A stretch of DNA of 64,000 nucleotides, taken from assembly GCF_007860175.1 (NCBI RefSeq), contig NZ_SJPX01000004.1, forward strand, positions 186,001 through 250,000, in the 5' to 3' direction. Below, in pieces: positions 28,124-37,317 of the stretch. The notes beneath the pieces are model-generated. The model did not search any database. It was not told the DNA's origin and saw only the letters and a list, made by a program, of their open reading frames with translations. This DNA comes from Rubripirellula reticaptiva. Its GTDB lineage: Bacteria; Planctomycetota; Planctomycetia; Pirellulales; Pirellulaceae. Both the position numbers and the translations under genes were made by a program. The stretch's first letter is position 1. Each line of letters starts with the position of its first letter.

Positions 28124-30673
28124 ATGCGAGTTCTAGAGTTGCGATGTTCTTGGTTCGGCAATTGTAAGCGATCGGTGTCGGATTGGGCGAGCGTCGCGGT
28201 TGTCGCATTGGTGATGGAGTTTGTGGTATCGCCGGTTGCGATGTCTGCGGTATTGGCTGAAGAGAAATTGGCCGACGAGAATCCATCGCCACAGATTTCA
28301 CTGCGAACTTTGTTTCATCCCGACGACAAGCAGGACTTTGACGGCCAGCTTCCGGCAACGCATTGGATGGACGCGGTTGGTGGGCCATCGACTTTGTTGA
28401 TCAAACGGGACAAGGCTTGGACGCAGGTCGAGATACCCGATGCGTCGAATCCAGACGCCGACCATTCGCCGACCGAGAAGCCATGGCCGATCGTGGATCG
28501 GTTGGCGTCTCAGATCCAAAAACTTGACGGGATCAGTCCCGAGCAAGCCGCCGCGATCGCCAGTCGATCGATTCCGAAAATGACGCGAGCCACCGATGCG
28601 GTGCTGGTCAAGATTGGGAAAGCACTCGCGATCGCGTCACCCGATCAGCCAGCACGATGGCTGACACGGGACGGTGCGACTTGGAAAAACGCAACGATCG
28701 ATTCGACCGCGCGGCGAGTGGCCTACACCGTCGATGGCGACTTGTTTGTGGTCGACACTACGTCGGGGCTGACCATGCGATTGACTGACGACGCCGACGA
28801 TACTTTGTTGGATGGAATTTTGGACTGGACCTATCAAGAAGAAATCTTTGGACGCGGAAATTATCGCGGGTTCTGGTTCAGCCCCGATGGCGACTGGCTT
28901 GCGATGCTAAGGATCGACATCAGCCGTATCGAACCCTACACACTGCCGGACTCGACCAGTGATCGAGGCGCCGGGCTTGTCCGGCGTTATTCCAAGGCGG
29001 GTGACGCCATTCCGCAAGCCAAGCTGTTTGTTTGGGACCTGCGGCAATCGGCTGCCGGGCGAGTTCCGGCGGCACGGTTGATCGAATCGTCGGACTCGGA
29101 TGACGAGCGACCGAGTGCCCAGCGTTTGATCACTGGTGTTTGGTGGCATCCGAATCGATCTCGGATGCTGTATTCGGTCAGTGACCGATTGCAGACATGG
29201 CGGGAAGTTCGTTCGATTGATACAGATTTCTTAGAAGGAAGAAAGAACGACAGCGATCTGTTGCTGCGCGAGCAAAGTCCGGCCTGGGTCGAACCGCCAG
29301 CGGCGCCGGGATGGATGCACGACGGCAGTTTCTTGTGGCAAAGCGAAGTGCCCAGCGGACGCAGTCGGCTGTATCAGGTTTCTCTCGACGGCAGCATCGT
29401 TCGTCCCGTAACGCCCGATTCGTTTGACGTCACGGCCTTCAAGGTTTCGCGAGATGAAAAGCATGTTCTGATCTGTGGTGATCGCCTGCGGGGAACGGTC
29501 GAGCAGCAGGTCTATCGAATTCCTTTGGCCGGCATCGCCGAAGCCGGACCAAGTTCGACGGCGCCCGTCGCGATGACGCCGCATGCGGTGACGCCTGGTT
29601 CCACGGCAACGGGTGCGATCGTTTCGGATGCGTTTGCGAGAAGTGTGGTGTCCAATGTCGTCGTCCCAGCTGGTGCCATGACTTTAGATGGGATGGTGCA
29701 GGTGACGCGTGGTTCCGGATGGCACGATGTCGACATCAGCCCGGATGGGCAGCAGTTTACTGATCGTTTCAGCACCCCCGATCGACCGGCTCGACTTGGC
29801 GTAAGGTCAGCCGATGGATCAGTCGACGAAGCTCTTGCGGATTCCACGCCGCGGTGGGCCACGCCGATCGTCGGTCCCGAACTGTTCACGATCGTGACTG
29901 ATGACGGAGTTCCGTTGCCTGCGATGCTGGTCAAGCCAAACTTGCCGGGTGGTGTTGGGGCAGCCGGTCAACCAAGCGACTCGGGCCGTTTTCCGGTCAT
30001 CATTGAAGTCTACGGCGGTCCACGTTCGCCGGTCGTTTCTGCCAAGTGGGGCGGAACCAAAACGTTATACCGTGAACTGCTGGCTCGCCGAGGCATCGCG
30101 ACATTGGTAGTGGACAATCGGTCCAGTGCCGGCCGAGGCATCGCAGAGTCCTGGTCGATTCGTGGACAGTTCGGCGAAGTCGAGATGAAGGACCTCGGCA
30201 CCGTGGTCACTTGGTTGGGGGGCCAGAGCTGGGCCGACACGGACCGGCTCGCCATTCGTGGTTGGAGCTTTGGTGGATTCCTTACTCTCTACGCGATGAC
30301 GCACAGTGACTCGTTCGCGGCCGGAATCGCTGGCGGATCGGTCACCGATTGGCGCGAATATGACTCGATCTATACCGAACGCTACATGGGACTGCCGGCG
30401 TCAAATGAAGCGGGGTACACGGCCGCCTCACCACTGGCAAAAGCCGCCGATTTGAGCGGCAGCCTGCTGATGATCCACGGCGAAGTCGATGATAACGTTC
30501 ACCCCGCAAACTCGATGCGAATGGCGAAGGCCCTGCAAAAAGCAGGCAAAGACTTTCGGTTGATGATCTACCCCGGCGCCGCCCATTCCGTTTCAAGCCC
30601 GTCTCAGGTCTGGCACATGTCCGTCATGACAGATCGATTCTTGCTGGAATCGTTGCTAGATTCCGGCAAATAG
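28124..30673 (+). CDS. Dipeptidyl peptidase IV-like S9 serine peptidase
   Basis: The protein has 849 residues from the ATG at 28124; a TTG at 28091 would add 11 residues and overlap the divergent sulfatase. An N-terminal signal segment ends near AVLAEEK, so it is likely periplasmic. The central part is a DPP IV N-terminal beta-propeller (about residues 150-560; DWTYQEEIFGR is the family's substrate-binding loop with paired Glu). The C-terminal alpha/beta-hydrolase domain carries the nucleophile Ser715 in GWSFGG, the acid Asp in HGEVDDNVHP and His in GAAHSVSS. Such enzymes remove Xaa-Pro dipeptides from peptides. Phe replaces the usual Tyr in GWSYGG. It is divergent from the sulfatase with overlapping or nearly abutting starts, so the promoters must lie inside the neighbouring reading frames. 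Confidence 0.93.
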   Translation: MRVLELRCSWFGNCKRSVSDWASVAVVALVMEFVVSPVAMSAVLAEEKLADENPSPQISLRTLFHPDDKQDFDGQLPATHWMDAVGGPSTLLIKRDKAWTQVEIPDASNPDADHSPTEKPWPIVDRLASQIQKLDGISPEQAAAIASRSIPKMTRATDAVLVKIGKALAIASPDQPARWLTRDGATWKNATIDSTARRVAYTVDGDLFVVDTTSGLTMRLTDDADDTLLDGILDWTYQEEIFGRGNYRGFWFSPDGDWLAMLRIDISRIEPYTLPDSTSDRGAGLVRRYSKAGDAIPQAKLFVWDLRQSAAGRVPAARLIESSDSDDERPSAQRLITGVWWHPNRSRMLYSVSDRLQTWREVRSIDTDFLEGRKNDSDLLLREQSPAWVEPPAAPGWMHDGSFLWQSEVPSGRSRLYQVSLDGSIVRPVTPDSFDVTAFKVSRDEKHVLICGDRLRGTVEQQVYRIPLAGIAEAGPSSTAPVAMTPHAVTPGSTATGAIVSDAFARSVVSNVVVPAGAMTLDGMVQVTRGSGWHDVDISPDGQQFTDRFSTPDRPARLGVRSADGSVDEALADSTPRWATPIVGPELFTIVTDDGVPLPAMLVKPNLPGGVGAAGQPSDSGRFPVIIEVYGGPRSPVVSAKWGGTKTLYRELLARRGIATLVVDNRSSAGRGIAESWSIRGQFGEVEMKDLGTVVTWLGGQSWADTDRLAIRGWSFGGFLTLYAMTHSDSFAAGIAGGSVTDWREYDSIYTERYMGLPASNEAGYTAASPLAKAADLSGSLLMIHGEVDDNVHPANSMRMAKALQKAGKDFRLMIYPGAAHSVSSPSQVWHMSVMTDRFLLESLLDSGK

Positions 30674-30923
30674 GGGGGCTGTGCGTTTTCAGGTTGATGG
30701 AAGTGCGAGTTCGGACGCCCAAGCCATCAATTGCGTTCTCGCGTATTTTGCCGTCCCACTGGGATGCTCCGCGCCGTCAAATACCGCTGAATTGTGCCCG
30801 GAAATCGCGAGGGAAGCCCTGTACGCCACCGGGCCCCATCGCTAGACTACGCGGCTCGGTACCAGCTGCCGAGCAATTTTGATACCAAGTCAGTCTGACA
30901 AATTCGATAAACCAGAGGGTCCT

Positions 30924-31238
30924 ATGTACGCCATCATCGTTGACGGTGGTCGCCAGTATCGCGTCCAACCAGGAATGGAATTGGATGTTGATTACCGCGA
31001 AATCGCTCAGGGTGAAAACCTGACGTTCGAGAAAGTTTTGGCCGTCAGCGGCGATGACGGTCTGAAGCTCGGTGCTCCTACGGTCGCTGGCGTTTCGGTC
31101 ACGGCTTCGGTCGTCGGCACGCAGATGGATAAGAAGATTTACATCCAAAAGTTCCGTCGCCGCAAACACAGCAAGTCACGCACTGGCCACCGCCAAATGC
31201 ACACTCGCGTGCGGATCGAAAAGATCGCTGGCGTTTAG
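30924..31238 (+). CDS. rplU: 50S ribosomal protein L21
   Basis: A 104-residue ribosomal large-subunit protein that contacts 23S rRNA. The N-terminus MYAIIVDGGRQYRVQPGMEL and the basic C-terminal block KFRRRKHSKSRTGHRQ are diagnostic. The start is the ATG at 30924, preceded by GAGGG (30915-30919); an upstream frame extension to 30879 is not typical. In most bacteria rplU is followed directly by rpmA (L27) and often obg, but here the next gene is a Ser/Thr kinase 229 bp away, so rpmA must lie elsewhere. Confidence 0.97.
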   Translation: MYAIIVDGGRQYRVQPGMELDVDYREIAQGENLTFEKVLAVSGDDGLKLGAPTVAGVSVTASVVGTQMDKKIYIQKFRRRKHSKSRTGHRQMHTRVRIEKIAGV

Positions 31239-31467
31239 TCGGCGAGTAAGCGACGGGCGGCTGTTGTTTTGTGACAACCGCTCAGCAAAATTCAGCCCTT
31301 GCGAGGGCTAGCCAAATCGGTGACGTGGTTTAGTTCAACCGCGTCTTGCCGATGGAATCTCGGCACCATGCGGCATGCTGGCGCGACATGCGATCGGGAT
31401 GGGCCAGAGAACGGTCTTCCCAATGTTTTGCTCCGCTAGCCTGCGGACAATTAGAGGTTCGCTTGCC

Positions 31468-32502
31468 ATGTCCGTTGATGCTCTTTCTGACTTTGAGCTT
31501 GGCGATGTGCTAGGCGTTGGCACGGTCGGCACGATCTATATCGCCACCGAAATTGCTACGGGCGAGCAAGTGGCCCTCAAAAAATTGCACCCCGCTGTCA
31601 GCCAGGACCCGACGATTCGGGCTCGGTTTGAACGCGAAATGCTGATTCTGTCTCGGCTTCGGCATCCCAACATCATCGCCTATTACGGCGGCGGCGATGA
31701 TAATGGAACACTGTTCTACGCGATGGAGTTGGTTCGTGGCGGCACGGTCAAGGACCTGCTGGAAAGTCGCGGTGCGTTCGCTTGGCCGGTCGTGGTCGAG
31801 TTGGCGAGGCAGATTTGCTCGGCGCTGCAGTACGCCCACAATCACGGCGTCATCCACCGCGATCTCAAGCCCGGCAACCTGTTTCTGACTCGCGAAGGCG
31901 AAGTAAAGCTGGGTGACTTTGGGATCGCTCGCGACTTGCGAAATGCCGATCTGACTTCGACGGGAATGACCGTCGGCACACACGCCTACATGGCGCCCGA
32001 GCAGATCACTGGCGACGCGTCGATATCGGGCAAAGCCGATTTGTACGCGCTGGGGTGTTGTCTGTACGAGATGCTAGTCGGGCGAAAAATGTTCAATGGC
32101 GAGAACTTCGCCCAGTTGTTCGAACAGCACCTGCGGACGCCGCCGCCACACGCCCGTGAATCGGTGCCGGACTGCCCTGTCGAGCTAGACGAAGTCATCA
32201 ACGAATTGCTGGCGAAACGTCCTGAGGATCGGCCGTTCAATGCTCGGAAAGTGCAGGCCGTGATGCTACAGCTCGACGAGACTTATCACACCCACGACTT
32301 GGCGGCCCAGGCAGGCAGTGATGTGGCGGGCAGTGATGTGGCTGCCGACGGTGTGGCTTCGCGAGGCAGACAAATTCTGGTCGAGCAGATTCGCAATCGG
32401 TCTGACGGCCCCCCCGAGCGAACGGTCAGTTGGTCGCGTTTGGCCATTTTAGGTGCCTTGATCTTGGCGGGAATTGCCATCGCTTCGGCACTAAGTAAGT
32501 AA
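31468..32502 (+). CDS. Ser/Thr protein kinase with C-terminal membrane anchor
   Basis: The protein has 344 residues. The kinase domain (about 9-270) has the Gly loop LGVGTVG (15-21), the ATP lysine in VALKKL (36-41), the catalytic loop HRDLKPGN, DFG and APE, so it should be active. A short Gly/Ser/Asp/Val-rich linker (with a tandem GSDVA repeat) and one hydrophobic helix (LAILGALILAGIAIASAL) at the extreme C-terminus follow, which places the kinase in the cytosol anchored to the membrane, without an extracellular sensor. Start chosen at 31468 because it has AGAGG (31453-31457) and begins just ahead of the kinase fold; an earlier ATG at 31375 would add 31 unstructured residues. The secreted FKBP gene follows after 175 bp. 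Confidence 0.92.
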   Translation: MSVDALSDFELGDVLGVGTVGTIYIATEIATGEQVALKKLHPAVSQDPTIRARFEREMLILSRLRHPNIIAYYGGGDDNGTLFYAMELVRGGTVKDLLESRGAFAWPVVVELARQICSALQYAHNHGVIHRDLKPGNLFLTREGEVKLGDFGIARDLRNADLTSTGMTVGTHAYMAPEQITGDASISGKADLYALGCCLYEMLVGRKMFNGENFAQLFEQHLRTPPPHARESVPDCPVELDEVINELLAKRPEDRPFNARKVQAVMLQLDETYHTHDLAAQAGSDVAGSDVAADGVASRGRQILVEQIRNRSDGPPERTVSWSRLAILGALILAGIAIASALSK

Positions 32503-32677
32503 AACAAGCTTCGCCTGCAATTTCGGGACAGTCTCGAATTCCAGTCTCGATTTTTCGGGGGCCGTGAACGGAATCGTGCTGGCTGCTATTCTGCTTCCCT
32601 CGGATCACCGGTGCCCCCTGCTTCCAATTGAGAAACGGTACCGGCGGACGAACCCCAATTCCCAAAGGAATCAACTG

Positions 32678-33367
32678 ATGTGCCAACGATGCCTGATCGG
32701 CCCAGTGGTGATGCTGTTATCACTATTCATTGTGCCCGCCTGCGTAAATGCCCAAGAAAAAGATGCTGCTAAAGTGGAACGAACCGAATCACAATCCATC
32801 GGATACTTTCTAGGCGTTTCCGTCGGCCAACAAATGAGCCAAAACGGATTCGAGCTTGGTGATATCGATATCGAAGCCATGCTGGCCGGATTCAAAGACG
32901 GCATCAACAAAGCCGAAGCTTCGATGAGTGATGACGAATTACGCGAGACTCAGACCCGAATTCAAACGCTGCTTGAAACCCGCCTACGAGGCAAGGGAAT
33001 CAATTACCTGGCCGCCAACGCCAAGAAAGAAGGCGTGAAGGAACTCGAAGGCGGACTGCAATACAAAGTTCTGAACGCGGGCGATGGAGAATCGCCAGCC
33101 GCAACCGACACCGTCAAGGTTCATTACACCGGCACGCTGATCGATGGATCTGTTTTTGACAGTTCGGTCAAGCGAGGCGAACCGGCAACATTCCGCGTCA
33201 ACCAAGTCATCAAGGGATGGCAAATGGCGCTTCAAGAAATGAAAGTCGGCGACAAGTGGATGCTCTATATCCCGTCGGACTTGGCCTACGGCGAACGTGG
33301 GAGCCCGGGTGCGATCGGACCACACGAAGTCTTGGTATTCGAAGTCGAACTGCTGGAAATCCAGTAA
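32678..33367 (+). CDS. Secreted FKBP-type peptidyl-prolyl isomerase
   Basis: The protein has 229 residues from the ATG at 32678, with AAAGGAA about 8 bases upstream. A signal peptide covers about residues 1-26 (LLSLFIVPACVNAQ); the Cys at -4 is not in a good lipobox, so a soluble periplasmic form is more likely than a lipoprotein. An FKBP N-terminal dimerisation segment with SIGYFLGVSVGQQMSQNG (about 40-120) is followed by the catalytic FKBP domain (about 130-229) with VKVHYTGTLIDGSVFDSS, VIKGWQMALQEM and IPSDLAYGERG. The arrangement equals FkpA/Mip-type foldases, which speed proline isomerisation in exported proteins. Confidence 0.95.
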   Translation: MCQRCLIGPVVMLLSLFIVPACVNAQEKDAAKVERTESQSIGYFLGVSVGQQMSQNGFELGDIDIEAMLAGFKDGINKAEASMSDDELRETQTRIQTLLETRLRGKGINYLAANAKKEGVKELEGGLQYKVLNAGDGESPAATDTVKVHYTGTLIDGSVFDSSVKRGEPATFRVNQVIKGWQMALQEMKVGDKWMLYIPSDLAYGERGSPGAIGPHEVLVFEVELLEIQ

Positions 33368-33484
33368 GGGATCGTGCGGAAATAAGTTCGAGTTATCGCT
33401 CTCCCTCTGGGAGAGTCGGACGCCGTAGCGGCCGGAGAGGATTATGTATGAGGCCCTGCCCGGCCGCTATTGCTTCCGGCGGAC

Positions 33485-34849
33485 CTATTTGCCGATCATC
33501 ACAATTGGTTCGGCCGCTTCGCCGTTGTTGACGTAACGAACGTCCTTGTTGGCTTGGGCGTAAATGACCGCATCCTTGCCCTTGATCTCGTAATGAAATG
33601 GTCCTCCGTCAAAAGCTTTGATTGCCGAGATCGGCAGCCCAATGTCGGCAAGCTTGTCAAGGCTTTCGGGCCACTCGCCAAGCTTTGAATGGTACTCGCG
33701 AAGCGAGAAGACGGTTCGGGTGAAGCGTTCTTCATTCGCCATCCGGCGAATCGCTTCGGCGACGGCGACATAAGCCGGTGTGAACATGTCTTCGGCCCAT
33801 TGGCTGTCGAGGAATGGAAACTGAAGCCAGCAGTCGATTTCGATCTGTTTGTCTTTGTCGATTTTCGATCGGTCAGTCTTCTCAACTCGGTCGCGGTGGC
33901 GAGTCGTTCCCGCATCGCGGATCGTAGCCACGCCGTGCTGTCGCTCAAAGGCTTTCAGCATCATGCTGGGCGCGAATCGAAACGGCATGTTCGAGACTCC
34001 CGACCGATCTTGCATTCCCATCGAGTTCAAATCGTCTTGCAGCATCCCGGGCAGGATCGAGAGCATCTCGGATTCAATCATTTGTCTCCACTCGGTGTCC
34101 CAGTTTGTGGCATTGAAGACGAACGGTTCGATTTCTTTTCGTTCGGCATCCGTCCAAACGTCAGCGGCAATCGAGTGCCGCAGGTCGTCAAGAAAAATCG
34201 AACGACAGGCGATATGGACCAGCTCGTCAACCAAGTAGACCGAGTCGTGATGGCTGCCGAACAATCGGTTCGACAAACGCAGCATTCGGATGGCGCGTTC
34301 ATTGTCGCCCTGGTGAATCGCATCCAGGAATGAGTAATGGACCAGACGTGAAACGCTGCGAGTTTGTTGAATCTCGTTGAGGTTGGTCCACGTCGATTGG
34401 AAGATGATCGGAACCCAAATGGTGTCGTCGGATCCTAACAGTTTCTGCATTTGGTCCAGGATCGGTTGGGCATCCTTCGCGTACCGAGCCATCACGTCCG
34501 CGACCGGCCACGGTTGGTCCGGTGGAACCAAGTCGCCGTATGTTTCATCCTCATGCGACCAAGCGAACGGGCCACCGAATCGCGAGTTGTGAGCTTCAGA
34601 TGCTGACAAAACGGCTTTCCATGTGGCCGTCGATTTGTCGGACGTCTGTTCGTCGTACCGCCGCGGCAACGTGGTGTAGTCGATCGCGTTGCGGTTGCCC
34701 AAAACGGCTTCAATGGTGTCTTGAAGTTTCGTTTTTTCGCTGCGCCACTTGATCGCCGAGGCCGTGAACATGCCGCCAAGGGCGAGCAGCGGCAACGCGA
34801 CGATGGTCATGTACATGACGTCGGCGGTGGTTCGTTGATGCTGGGTCAT
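33485..34849 (-). CDS. Membrane-anchored protein of unknown function, last gene of YtrA-ABC operon
   Basis: The protein has 454 residues. One N-terminal transmembrane helix (about 12-32) is followed by a large mostly helical domain outside or inside the membrane. I do not recognise a named family. The C-terminal 70 residues (RVFSLREYHSKLGEWPESL-like, then AFDGGPFHYEIKGKDAVIYA) resemble a module seen at the end of other planctomycete membrane proteins, in which a helix is followed by a WPESL turn and a small beta-sheet. A charged patch of Lys/Asp/Arg lies at about residues 320-335. Its ATG overlaps the stop of the permease gene by four bases (ATGA), so it is translationally coupled to the transporter and probably works with it. 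Confidence 0.75.
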   Translation of the reverse strand: MTQHQRTTADVMYMTIVALPLLALGGMFTASAIKWRSEKTKLQDTIEAVLGNRNAIDYTTLPRRYDEQTSDKSTATWKAVLSASEAHNSRFGGPFAWSHEDETYGDLVPPDQPWPVADVMARYAKDAQPILDQMQKLLGSDDTIWVPIIFQSTWTNLNEIQQTRSVSRLVHYSFLDAIHQGDNERAIRMLRLSNRLFGSHHDSVYLVDELVHIACRSIFLDDLRHSIAADVWTDAERKEIEPFVFNATNWDTEWRQMIESEMLSILPGMLQDDLNSMGMQDRSGVSNMPFRFAPSMMLKAFERQHGVATIRDAGTTRHRDRVEKTDRSKIDKDKQIEIDCWLQFPFLDSQWAEDMFTPAYVAVAEAIRRMANEERFTRTVFSLREYHSKLGEWPESLDKLADIGLPISAIKAFDGGPFHYEIKGKDAVIYAQANKDVRYVNNGEAAEPIVMIGK

Positions 34850-37317
34850 TGCTGAGTCTCCGAGGCTGGTTTGCCGGATTCGGTTTTCATTTGATCAATG
34901 TCGTCTTCCCACTTCATACCCCAGAATCGAGCGGCTGCACCGGCGCTAGACCGGATCAGTTCAATCGCTGGTCGGTCGCGAAGGCGAGGTGCGTAGGGGC
35001 CATATTCAAATGGCGTCGACGACGCCATTTGCAACCGGTGCATCTCGACGAGCCAGTCGCCTTTGATGGTGCCAAACTTCGATTCGCCGCCGAGTGCCTG
35101 CAGTGCCGTTGCCACGATCGCTTCGGCTCGCGGCTTTCGGATCCAGTCGACCAGGTACGGTGGTTGCAAGTCCAGTCCGCTGTCGATCACGTTCGCCTTG
35201 GTAACACGGCGGCTGAATTCCTGGGCCGCCCAGCTTCCAAGCACGGCGCCTCGTCGTGACTTTGCCCGTGCCGTTTTGTTCGGCAAGTTCTTCAGCGTCA
35301 ATTGATACGCCTCGCTGGATGACTGTTCCGCGACAGTAGGCAATTGCAAGGTGTCAGCAATCCAGATCTCGACCACATCGGCAACGTCCTGGTCACGCCA
35401 GGAAACGCTCAGTCGCAGCGAACGTGAAATCTCCGATGCAGCGACTAGCCACGGGGAAAACGTTTCCCAGTTTCCGCTTGATTGGAAGTTCATTCGCTCG
35501 AGCATCAAACGATTGAAGATTGTCTCGACGTTGAACTGGTCCGCCGTCGCCGGAACATTTCTACGGTTGCGCAGTTCTGCCAAAGTAGGAATGAACGCGA
35601 CTGGTGTTTGCGGCTCATTATCGAGCCATCGGATAACCTGATCGACCGGGACGCGTGAATCAAGGCGAGCTGACGTGAAAATGTCGGTGTCTCTTGGGCT
35701 GAGTGACAAGACATACGGTACGGCGACGGATTTGCGCAGTCGCTGCCCTTCACTCAGTAATTGGTTTCTTGTTTCTGTCGCCATGCCCGGCACTTGGGCA
35801 ATTTGCCAAGCCGCGTGGAGGATCGGCGCGCCAAAGATGATCCCGGCGACCGCGGTTGCCCAGATGAACGATATTGGGCGGTCGCGTTGGTCCATGAAAC
35901 GCGGCATCAGACACCACGTGGTAAGCATCGGAACCAATGACACCGTCGCCAGGATCCAAGCCGGAGTTTGCAGCGCAAAGGATGACCAAATGAGCCATCC
36001 CAATACCATGGCGGCCAAAATTGGACTGACGATGACGGACAGCACTAATGTGCGAAACAGTTGGCTGGTCCACTGTGATACCGAATACATCACCCAGCCC
36101 ATCATGGCGATCGTCAACAGTGATGGCACAAGAAACGGTCTATGTTGTGTCTCGACCGACTCGGCTCGCCAGATTGAAACGATCGTGTAGACGATCAAGC
36201 AAAATGCGAACGTTGAAAGCGGCACTGCATGGCGGGCCAAGTACACTTTCGTTGGCGAGACTCCGCGATCAGCAAGGAATCGCAGTCGCGCAGCCGATCC
36301 GTCGTTTTGAAATACCAGGACGCCTAGCCAAGCGATCGCTAAAGGCCCCAGCAAAATCAACAGAGGTGCAAAGGTTGCCGCAATGTTGTTGGCTTCACCT
36401 TGCGGCAAAGTAAGCGGAACGATTAAGCCGACCAGCACCATCGTTGCCGTGATTGCAAATGCAATGGGTGCCGAGCGAGCGGATTGCCAGATCATCGACG
36501 ACCACGAAGTGCCTAGCATCGGCGCCGATGACCAAAACGAAGCGGGGTGGCCAGTGGTTTCGTTAGCCAGCGTTTCTCGATCGTCCGCGACTTTGGGTAG
36601 CAAAGTCGTCATCGCAGCACGTTGTGACCGCCATCCGATCAGGCCCGTCAAGATGGCCGTGAACATAAACGTCACTCCTTGTAAATCGTCGGCGCCGTGA
36701 TTGCGATCGTTCACTACGTTGAATGTCCACCGGAAAGCTTCGGTCAATAAGATCGGTCCACACGCGAGTGCAATCAGCAGCACGATTGCGTGAAATTGGT
36801 CTTTGACTCGCCAGGCCGTGTAAAAACCGCAAAGCATTAAGTAGATGCTGAACAGAAACCACAGCGGATAGCCGATTGGCGAACTCGAAACGCCCGCAGC
36901 CCCCGAAATTCGCCATCGTGATCCAACCCCACCGCCCCCGTCTGTCATCGACAAACATAAGGCCGCAAAGCCCCACATGATGGCCAGCCCGACCGTGGCG
37001 ACAACCGTTTTTGTCGTGACCCACTGGCGAGGCGTAAGCGGTAGCGATGACATCCATTCAATCGTCCGCATCTCGCGTTCTTGTCCAACCAACACCGCGC
37101 CCGAACCGACCGCAAACAGCAATGGGAACGCGAGTGGAACGAGTCGCCTTAGATCGTCGCTGTAGGTGATCGTGTAGAGCGAACGGTCAACAAACGAACT
37201 GATGAAAAACAACAAGATCGTAACACCGACTAGCAGTCCAACCAGCGGCATCAGCATTCGAAACTCTTTCCACCACAGCCAACGATTGCGGCTGATGAAC
37301 GAATCGATCACGTTCAT
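34846..37317 (-). CDS. ABC-2-type transporter permease (large)
   Basis: The protein has 823 residues. The N-terminus has the pattern of ABC-2 permeases: a short cytosolic segment with WWKEFR, a first helix, an outside loop, then VLVGQEREMRTIEWMSSLPLTPRQWVTTK, the coupling region just after helix 2. About twelve hydrophobic segments fill residues 20-520; the last 300 residues are mainly soluble and have no recognised domain. It should pair with the ATPase encoded just upstream (four-base overlap at 37314-37317). The large soluble tail is unusual for a simple drug exporter. The substrate is unknown. Confidence 0.87.
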   Translation of the reverse strand: MNVIDSFISRNRWLWWKEFRMLMPLVGLLVGVTILLFFISSFVDRSLYTITYSDDLRRLVPLAFPLLFAVGSGAVLVGQEREMRTIEWMSSLPLTPRQWVTTKTVVATVGLAIMWGFAALCLSMTDGGGGVGSRWRISGAAGVSSSPIGYPLWFLFSIYLMLCGFYTAWRVKDQFHAIVLLIALACGPILLTEAFRWTFNVVNDRNHGADDLQGVTFMFTAILTGLIGWRSQRAAMTTLLPKVADDRETLANETTGHPASFWSSAPMLGTSWSSMIWQSARSAPIAFAITATMVLVGLIVPLTLPQGEANNIAATFAPLLILLGPLAIAWLGVLVFQNDGSAARLRFLADRGVSPTKVYLARHAVPLSTFAFCLIVYTIVSIWRAESVETQHRPFLVPSLLTIAMMGWVMYSVSQWTSQLFRTLVLSVIVSPILAAMVLGWLIWSSFALQTPAWILATVSLVPMLTTWCLMPRFMDQRDRPISFIWATAVAGIIFGAPILHAAWQIAQVPGMATETRNQLLSEGQRLRKSVAVPYVLSLSPRDTDIFTSARLDSRVPVDQVIRWLDNEPQTPVAFIPTLAELRNRRNVPATADQFNVETIFNRLMLERMNFQSSGNWETFSPWLVAASEISRSLRLSVSWRDQDVADVVEIWIADTLQLPTVAEQSSSEAYQLTLKNLPNKTARAKSRRGAVLGSWAAQEFSRRVTKANVIDSGLDLQPPYLVDWIRKPRAEAIVATALQALGGESKFGTIKGDWLVEMHRLQMASSTPFEYGPYAPRLRDRPAIELIRSSAGAAARFWGMKWEDDIDQMKTESGKPASETQQ

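Noticed and set aside
31239-31467. Missing rpmA hidden after rplU
   Set aside because: No frame in this gap shows the AHKKGxGSxxNGRDS-like start of L27.
36563-37057. 164-residue frame inside the ABC permease gene
   Set aside because: Same-strand alternative frame of the permease, without family features.
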